Below, piece after piece: positions 58,890 through 64,000 of a stretch of 64,000 nucleotides of DNA; position 1 is the stretch's first letter; every line of letters starts with the position of its first letter. The notes beneath the pieces were generated by a model that saw nothing but the letters and a program-made list of their open reading frames with translations, was not told where the DNA came from and made no database searches. A program made the position numbers and the translations under genes. The DNA lies in contig JAOUEV010000005.1 of the NCBI GenBank assembly GCA_029858565.1, positions 1 to 64,000 of the forward strand. The letters run 5' to 3'. This stretch comes from Nitrospirota bacterium. Its GTDB lineage: Bacteria; Nitrospirota; UBA9217.

Positions 58890-59644
58890 TGCATATCCCC
58901 CTGAAAGATCGTCTCCTCCACCGGGCCATTGATCTCTACTTCCTCGTAAAGGACCGTAAGCCGCAGCGCCCGGTCGGGATTCTCGAGCACCACTGTCATC
59001 GGAAAGGAGTATCCCGAAATGGAGCGTCGCCCCTCGAACCGCCCCCGATAGACCAGCCTGTCCCCGTCGTACCGTTCCTCGCTGTCGGCAAGGCCCCTGT
59101 CCGCCGGTTCTCCGGACGGCCGGAACACATGAACCCTCCGAACGGCCCCGCCTTCGGAGAACTGGACCATGCAGCGGCCTGCTGTTTCACAGGCTGCCCT
59201 GACCGGGACCTCGGTCTGCGGAGCGATCACGTTCCCGCCAAGAGCGGCGCAGAGCTCTCCGGGAGACAGCGACACTCCCAGCGCGCGCTCCAGCCCGGCC
59301 TGACCCACGGAAATGAACTCCTCTTCGCCCGGCGGCCGGAGCAGTACCGTTCTCCCGTCCGAGAGCAGCGCGAACAGGGATTCTCCAAGAGGGCCGAACC
59401 CGTCGACCCGGAGCTTTCCGCTGCTGTTCATCACGATGGCAACGCTCTCATAGGACCGGCGCCTGCCCTTGCGTTCGGTCTCGACCCGCGCGACCGCTTT
59501 CACGGTCACGAGCTTATGCCGCTGCGCGTCCAGCGCCTGCACCAGCGGGCCGGGAGACACCTCCTGCCCGGGAAGGTCCGGCAATCGGTGGTGGCATGCG
59601 GCAGGCAGGGTAAGGAGCAGGAGGGCGAGAAAGCGGATCTTCAC
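58886..59644 (-). CDS. Outer-membrane lipoprotein, LolB/DUF4292-like
   Basis: 252 residues with a lipobox (LLTLPAACHH, Cys17). The following domain has VTVKAVARVETERKGRRRSYESVAIVMNSSGKLRVDGFGPLGESLFALLSDGRTVLLRPPGEEEFI, matching the LolB-like beta fold that holds lipid in its cavity. Often found next to ispE and a TPR gene. It probably inserts or chaperones lipoproteins, inferred from the family. Overlaps both neighbours by 4 bases. Confidence 0.82.
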   Translation of the reverse strand: MKIRFLALLLLTLPAACHHRLPDLPGQEVSPGPLVQALDAQRHKLVTVKAVARVETERKGRRRSYESVAIVMNSSGKLRVDGFGPLGESLFALLSDGRTVLLRPPGEEEFISVGQAGLERALGVSLSPGELCAALGGNVIAPQTEVPVRAACETAGRCMVQFSEGGAVRRVHVFRPSGEPADRGLADSEERYDGDRLVYRGRFEGRRSISGYSFPMTVVLENPDRALRLTVLYEEVEINGPVEETIFQGDMQ

Positions 59645-61413
59645 GGTTTGGCTTTCTGAGGGTTCTTTTTTGGCTTCTTCGCCGGCTGGTCAGGGCTGAC
59701 GATCTTATCGGGATCGCCGAAGCCCGCTGCGCGGAACTTGTCGCGGAGCTTGGGATTCCTGGGCTCGGTCTCGAGCGACCGGATCCATTGCTTCTGCGCC
59801 TGGGTCTTTTTTCCGCGCTTCAGCAGTATATCGCCGTAATGCTCCAGCATCACCGGGTCTTCAGCCTTGGACTTTTCCATTGCCCTGGTCATGACCTCAA
59901 GGGCCTCGGCATACATGCCCTTCTGGTAATAGACCCAGGCGAGACTGTCCAGTATATAGCCGCTATCCTGCTTGATCAGCAGCGCACGCTTGATCAGCGA
60001 CAAGGCCTCATCAAGGTTCTCGCCAGCCTCTGCGTAGGTATACCCCAGATAGTTCAGAGCGTCGGCATGGTCCGGCTTTATCTCCAGTGTCTTGCGGAGC
60101 GCGGCCCGCATATCGTCTTTCTTTCCCTGCTTTTCATAGGTGATGGCCAGGGAGAAGTACAGGTCATCGCGGTCCGGGGCCATGGTGATCCCCCTGAGCA
60201 GGACCGCGGACGCTTCGGCGTATTGTTCAAGGTCCATATAGGCATCGGCAAGGTAAAGATAGAGCTCCGGCTTGCCGGGCTGTTCCTTCACCGCTTTGTC
60301 GAGGAGCGGAATAGCGTCCTGGACACGGTTCTGGCGGGCCAGGATGTATGCCGTCTGCAGGATCGCATCGGTGTCTCCTGCGTCAAGTTTGAGGATGTCG
60401 CTGTAAACGGCCCGCGCTTCGTCATAGCGGTCCTGGGCAATGAGGACCGACCCCAGATAGTGGCGGACCTTGATGTTGTCCGGGAGAGCATCGACCGCAA
60501 CCTGGAAGGCGGCCGCGGCCTCGGCATAGCGTTTTTTCTCGACGTAGATGAGACCCATCTTCACATAGGCGTCATAGTTCTTGTCGTCATCCGTCACGAT
60601 CCGCCGGAACTGGTCAAGCGCCTGGTCAAGCTCGTTCTCCTGGATCAGAAGCTGCGCCATGCGCTGCCGCAGTTCGGTATTGTGCGGATTCAGGGTCAAC
60701 GCTTTCCGGTAGGACGCAATGGCATCGGCGGTACGGCCGGTCATTTCATAGACAATGCCCATGCCCGTGTGCGCCGGTTCGAACTCATCACGTATGGATA
60801 TGGCGCGCTTGAACTCGGCAAGCGCCTCGGGAAACATCTTCCGCTCGGTGTAGATCCTGCCGATGTAGTACGGGGACATCAAAGAGGCCGGGGTCTTCTT
60901 TTCCAGGGACCGGAACGTCTCGATAGCGTCATCATATCGTTTCAGGCTCGCCAAAAGGGACCCCAGGTACAGAGCTCCCTCCTCATTGCCCGGATCGATG
61001 GCCAGGACGCGGCGATAGAGCTCCACCGCTTCGTCATACTGCCGTTTCCCCGAGCTGATGCCGGCGAGCATCAGCAGCGTCTCGGTCCGGTCCGGCGACA
61101 GTTCGATCGCCTTGCGCGCGTACCGGGCCGCGTCGTCCGTCCTTCCCCTGCGAAGCGACAGCGCGGCGAGCGAATGGGCGATATCAGCGGACCGGGGATC
61201 GAGCTGCGACGCCTTTGCATATTCGGCCATGGCATCGTCGAGCTCGCCCTGCTCCTCGAGCAAGGTTCCGTTCATGAAGTGCAGATAAGCGTCGGACTGG
61301 CGTGTTTCGGACTCATCCAGGCGGCCCTGCAGCACCTCGGGAACACGGGGAGCGGTCGCGCCGCAGGACGCAGCAAGTAGCGCGACCAGGCATATGATAG
61401 GAAATGCTTTCAT
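59641..61413 (-). CDS. TPR-repeat lipoprotein, 590 aa
   Basis: A lipobox-like start (MKAFPIICLVALLAASCG, Cys17) then about 14 tetratricopeptide repeats of 34 residues, e.g. AYLHFMNGTLLEEQGELDDAMAEYAKASQLDPRSADIAHSLAALSLR ... and AEALEVMTRAMEKSKAEDPVMLEHYGDILLKRGKKTQAQKQWIRSL. The basic C-terminus ends KKPKKNPQKAKP. It probably scaffolds protein complexes at the outer membrane or periplasm. First gene of the TPR-LolB-ispE run. Confidence 0.88.
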   Translation of the reverse strand: MKAFPIICLVALLAASCGATAPRVPEVLQGRLDESETRQSDAYLHFMNGTLLEEQGELDDAMAEYAKASQLDPRSADIAHSLAALSLRRGRTDDAARYARKAIELSPDRTETLLMLAGISSGKRQYDEAVELYRRVLAIDPGNEEGALYLGSLLASLKRYDDAIETFRSLEKKTPASLMSPYYIGRIYTERKMFPEALAEFKRAISIRDEFEPAHTGMGIVYEMTGRTADAIASYRKALTLNPHNTELRQRMAQLLIQENELDQALDQFRRIVTDDDKNYDAYVKMGLIYVEKKRYAEAAAAFQVAVDALPDNIKVRHYLGSVLIAQDRYDEARAVYSDILKLDAGDTDAILQTAYILARQNRVQDAIPLLDKAVKEQPGKPELYLYLADAYMDLEQYAEASAVLLRGITMAPDRDDLYFSLAITYEKQGKKDDMRAALRKTLEIKPDHADALNYLGYTYAEAGENLDEALSLIKRALLIKQDSGYILDSLAWVYYQKGMYAEALEVMTRAMEKSKAEDPVMLEHYGDILLKRGKKTQAQKQWIRSLETEPRNPKLRDKFRAAGFGDPDKIVSPDQPAKKPKKNPQKAKP

Positions 61414-61500
61414 GGTATCAGTCTAAGTGACGGTATGTCCCCTGTCAAGACAAAGAGATGATGATCTTGCGGCGGCCTGGCAGTTCGGGCGTGAAGCGGA

Positions 61501-62271
61501 TCACCGGGACCGCAGGAGTTCCCGCAGCCGTCCGAGACCCGGCTCGATATCCTCGGCATCGTGGGCTTCCAGCGTGTACACCGGACGCAGGGCATGCTCC
61601 CGCAGCAGCCCGAAGAACTTGGCGAAATCCACCGTGCCGGTCCCCGGGACCAGGTGGGAGTCGGCTGACCCGGCATTGTCGTGCAGGTGGGTCTCGATGA
61701 TATGTTTTCCCAGGCGCTGGAACCACTGCTCCATGGGTACGGATGAGAAAATGTTGAAATGGCCGGTGTCAAAACAGAACCCGAAATCGCGGTGCCCGAT
61801 CTTCTCGATCAGGAGCGCCAGCGCCTCGGGGTCCTCGTCGAACACGTTCTCCACGGCCAGACGCGTCCCGGCCTTCACCGCCGCTTCGACCACCCGCGGC
61901 CAGACCTCCATGCTGTTCTCGAGCCAGATGTCTGTCCGGCCCGCATAGCGCCACCGGTCATAGGCCGCGTGAAATACGATAACGCGCGGCCGCAGGACCG
62001 ACGCCACGCCCAGGACCTGCTTGAACCGCATCTGGGTCGCCGAGCGCACCATGCGGTCCACGGCCCCGGGATTCAGGTCCATGAAGGGAGCATGGATCGT
62101 GATCGACGGTCCCCAATCCAGGGCGTCGGCGATCAAGGCCAGGTCCCCGTGCTCCAGCTGGTCGAGCACCGACGAGGGAAAGTAGATCTCAAGATCGTAC
62201 TTCCGCTTCCGGAGCAGTTCCCGGTAGTCCTTCAGCTTGGGAAAAGGGATATGGACGTGGATGGGGTCCAT
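61501..62271 (-). CDS. Sugar-phosphate isomerase/epimerase-like TIM barrel
   Basis: 256 residues of the xylose isomerase-like fold (AP endonuclease 2 family). Metal-site residues: HAPFMDLNPGA near 75, IVFHAAYDRW, ENVFDEDPEAL (Glu), GFCFDTGHFNIFSS (Asp-His) near 160-175, IETHLHDNAGSADSHLVPGTG and YTLEAHDAEDI. It is not a full-length isomerase family that I can name; substrate unknown. Downstream of the FmdB gene by six bases. Confidence 0.82.
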   Translation of the reverse strand: MDPIHVHIPFPKLKDYRELLRKRKYDLEIYFPSSVLDQLEHGDLALIADALDWGPSITIHAPFMDLNPGAVDRMVRSATQMRFKQVLGVASVLRPRVIVFHAAYDRWRYAGRTDIWLENSMEVWPRVVEAAVKAGTRLAVENVFDEDPEALALLIEKIGHRDFGFCFDTGHFNIFSSVPMEQWFQRLGKHIIETHLHDNAGSADSHLVPGTGTVDFAKFFGLLREHALRPVYTLEAHDAEDIEPGLGRLRELLRSR

Positions 62272-62277
62272 GAGACC

Positions 62278-62562
62278 TCAGCTCTTGGATGGACAGGACC
62301 CGCCTGCGCAGCCCCCGCATGCCGCGGGTTTTGCCTCCGCTGCCGGCGCGGGAGCGGTCTCGGAGGACTTTTTCTTGTCCGCAGAAGCGTAGTCAGTTGC
62401 ATACCATCCGCTTCCCTTCAGAACAAAGGACGTGGGAGAAAGCACCTTGCGGACCGCTGAAGCATGACAGATCTGGCAGACAGTCGCCAGAGGATCGCTG
62501 AACTTCTGCATGACCTCGAACCTGCCTTTACAGGAGTCGCATTCGTATTCGTAAACCGGCAT
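62278..62562 (-). CDS. FmdB-family zinc-ribbon protein
   Basis: 94 residues from ATG 62562 (GGAAGG upstream). MPVYEYECDSCKGRFEVMQKFSDPLATVCQICHASAVRKVLSPTSFVLKGSGWYATDY is the FmdB regulatory domain: two CxxC pairs binding one zinc. The C-terminal part is a low-complexity tail ending in ACGGCAGGSCPSKS with five extra Cys residues that could bind further metal. Known FmdB proteins are small regulators of amide-use operons in some bacteria; role here unknown. Confidence 0.85.
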   Translation of the reverse strand: MPVYEYECDSCKGRFEVMQKFSDPLATVCQICHASAVRKVLSPTSFVLKGSGWYATDYASADKKKSSETAPAPAAEAKPAACGGCAGGSCPSKS

Positions 62563-62571
62563 ACCATTCAC

Positions 62572-63047
62572 CTTCCTTCAAAACGATTGTTGCAGGGAAG
62601 GTTAATTATAAACAATGCATTGGTTAAAGACAACATTTTTTCAGTCGCTTTTATTGATGAACAGGGCTCTTCCTAGCGATGAACCCAGGCTTGGCCGCTC
62701 TTTGTCCCAACATATTAACGCATAATTTGTGTTTACCAAGACTAATTTGCTGTTTTCTCAGGGTATTTTTCGGGTATTTTTAAAAAAAGGGGAATAGTCA
62801 CTTGACAACCTGGGATTTATTGCTACAATTGACGCTGTCACGGGAAAAACCGCTGATTTGCTGCGTTCGATCGAGCTCTTTCAGTGGACGTTGATGATTT
62901 CCCTTCGCTCTTACTGTTACCTGAAAATTCACTCTATTGCAAGGAAAGGAGGGGCAGCTTCATTTCTGATTCTTTAGTTGTATCGGCATAAACAGGTTAC
63001 TATCGCATCAATTCATGGCGTTACTATTTCAACAAGGAGGAAAGACG
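62572..63047. other. Divergent gap with leader of the right-edge lipoprotein
   Basis: This 476-base AT-rich interval holds the fmdB promoter on the - strand and a + strand TTGACA (62802-62807), 16 bases, TACAAT (62824-62829) promoter. The latter gives a leader of about 210 bases before ATG 63048. I looked for a GEMM-type c-di-GMP riboswitch and did not see its core. No other gene is visible. Confidence 0.5.
62605..62633 (-). promoter_or_regulatory. fmdB promoter
   Basis: On the - strand TTGTCT (62628-62633), 17 bases, TATAAT (62605-62610), 43 bases before the fmdB-like ATG. It would also read into the isomerase gene. Confidence 0.6.
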
Positions 63048-64000
63048 ATGAAAAAGTTTTTGTATGTTACACTGGTTTTGTCTTTGATGACGTTCGGGCT
63101 CTTCGGCTGTTCTAATATGCCGACCAATTTTGCGGTAATTGAAGGAAAAGCAGCCAACCCGGGCGTGCTCTACGGCAAGGTGGTCGACTACTCGACCCGC
63201 GCCGGAGTTGCGAATGCCACGGTGTACCTGAAAGTTTCCGGCGAGTGGCGCCAGGTGAACACCAAGACGGCCACGACAACGGGCGCTGAAAATGTCGCCG
63301 GCGATTTCACCATCAACAATCTTCCGCTTGCGTCCTGCATGCAGATGGTCATCAAGACCCCCCAGGGCGCTTCCTATGTGACGTACAAGGACGACTGCGT
63401 CTGGATCGACCAGCAGGGCAACTACGAAAACCAGTCGAACTGGGAAGTGGCCTATGATTACGGCAATGTCGAAATGGTGACCGGCGTGAACTTCAGCGTT
63501 TATGTCGTCAACACTGACACGGGCAACTACGTGACCAAGTCCGACGGCAGCGCGCTCGCGATCTACAACGGCTGGTGGACCGATACCCTGGCCGACGAAA
63601 TGGCAACCCGGGACACCACTGACACGAACAAGTACACGATAATCGTTCCTCAGACGTTTGCCAACTTCCAACTTTGCACACCCGCGGTTGACACTACCGG
63701 TGATGGGATATTTGATGTGACCAGCGGCTGCGCTTTGGTTGCGAATTATAACTCATCAATGCTCACCAATGAAGGAACGCTGAACACGAACATCCTCGTA
63801 TCGAACATCAACACGTACACAGCGGTTGCCAAGGTTGCCGACAACATGGCGCCGAAGGGCGCAAATGCCGGCGGAACCACTCTTGATGTGCTCGCCAAGA
63901 CCGACAACATGAAGATCTTCTTCAACCAGCCTGTTGAGATCGCCTCGGGCGGCAACAGCCTGCGGCTGAACTACACAGACAACCTGAAGACCCTGACCGC
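63048..64000 (+). CDS. Lipoprotein with carboxypeptidase-regulatory-like domain, partial
   Basis: Open from ATG 63048 (AAGGAGGAAAGACG before it) to the window end, so the C-terminus is missing. The first 22 residues are a lipoprotein signal with lipobox LFGC (Cys21). A CarboxypepD_reg-like beta domain follows (LYGKVVDYSTRAGVANATVYLKVSG), then Asn/Thr-rich beta sequence with DTTGDGIFDVTSGC and IANTYTAVAKVADNMAPKGAN type segments, as in surface-exposed repeat proteins. It is not listed with a stop inside the window. Function unknown; likely outer-surface protein. Confidence 0.7.
   Translation, partial: MKKFLYVTLVLSLMTFGLFGCSNMPTNFAVIEGKAANPGVLYGKVVDYSTRAGVANATVYLKVSGEWRQVNTKTATTTGAENVAGDFTINNLPLASCMQMVIKTPQGASYVTYKDDCVWIDQQGNYENQSNWEVAYDYGNVEMVTGVNFSVYVVNTDTGNYVTKSDGSALAIYNGWWTDTLADEMATRDTTDTNKYTIIVPQTFANFQLCTPAVDTTGDGIFDVTSGCALVANYNSSMLTNEGTLNTNILVSNINTYTAVAKVADNMAPKGANAGGTTLDVLAKTDNMKIFFNQPVEIASGGNSLRLNYTDNLKTLT

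Noticed and set aside
59788..61380. 530-residue + strand frame
   Set aside because: Antisense to the TPR lipoprotein, whose repeat periodicity gives a long shadow frame.
62830..63047. c-di-GMP riboswitch in the lipoprotein leader
   Set aside because: The conserved GEMM core and tetraloop-receptor pattern could not be laid on the sequence.

Overview
The window (64 kb, GC-rich coding DNA, mostly - strand operons) looks like a chromosome segment from a Gram-negative bacterium. It carries a Tol-Pal envelope system, TolC/CusCBA efflux, lipoproteins, Ctc-type L25 and SpoVG. The order ychF-pth-rplY-prs-tRNA-Gln-spoVG-ispE, SpoVG in a diderm, class II ribonucleotide reductase, bacteriohemerythrin, a CxxCH cytochrome and type IV pilus ATPase parts suggest a Desulfobacterota/Nitrospirota-type anaerobe or microaerobe. 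The species cannot be named from sequence alone. No prophage, IS element or CRISPR array was seen.

Layout. 0.3-0.55 kb: tRNA-Glu and tRNA-Lys. 0.7-4.9 kb: purA, serA and a class V aminotransferase. 5.3-9.3 kb: a beta-lactamase-fold protein that has lost its serine, a DUF1573 protein with an in-frame TGA, a stand-alone MshEN protein, ttcA and small zinc/basic proteins. 9.5-12.2 kb: nrdJ with a paired NrdR-box promoter. 12.4-15.8 kb: an accessory segment (SprT-like, unknown, GIY-YIG, higBA) bounded on its far side by a second copy of the nrdJ promoter region. 16.2-19.1 kb: hemerythrin, membrane protein, Usp, kinase-like protein. 19.3-23.4 kb: scpA-HEAT-scpB-minD-like-J/HTH. 23.5-30.5 kb: cytochrome and a heavy-metal RND efflux operon. 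30.8-34.3 kb: small membrane proteins, REC-PilZ, cpoB and pal. 34.5-40.5 kb: DUF255 protein, tolB, tolA, tolR, tolQ. 40.6-45.4 kb: two moeA-type genes, a methyltransferase and a thioredoxin-reductase-like gene. 45.5-49.1 kb: assorted conserved genes. 49.2-53.6 kb (+): DsrE-like, PilT, GAF-GGDEF and two unknowns. 53.8-62.6 kb: housekeeping translation, nucleotide and isoprenoid genes plus TPR and zinc-ribbon proteins. 63.0 kb to the end: a lipoprotein that runs off the window.

Best leads. (1) The DUF1573 gene at 6417-6797 has TGA exactly where the family has the first Cys of its SCGCT motif. The frame continues with a family-like C-terminal half, and a SECIS-like hairpin with a GGUC loop follows the TGA, so it is a candidate selenoprotein. 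(2) The nrdJ promoter with two NrdR-like boxes 31 bp apart is duplicated about 3.9 kb away. The second copy has no nrd gene and reads into a terminator hairpin, suggesting a small NrdR-controlled RNA or an island border. (3) Intergenic inverted repeats have been taken into genes: one forms residues near the start of the CusB-like protein, one supplies the start codon of the TolC-like gene, one supplies the stop codon of a MoeA fusion. (4) Several proteins keep a fold but have lost catalytic residues: the beta-lactamase-like protein, a J-domain without HPD and a kinase-like protein. (5) c-di-GMP-type modules recur (MshEN, PilZ, GGDEF, PilT).
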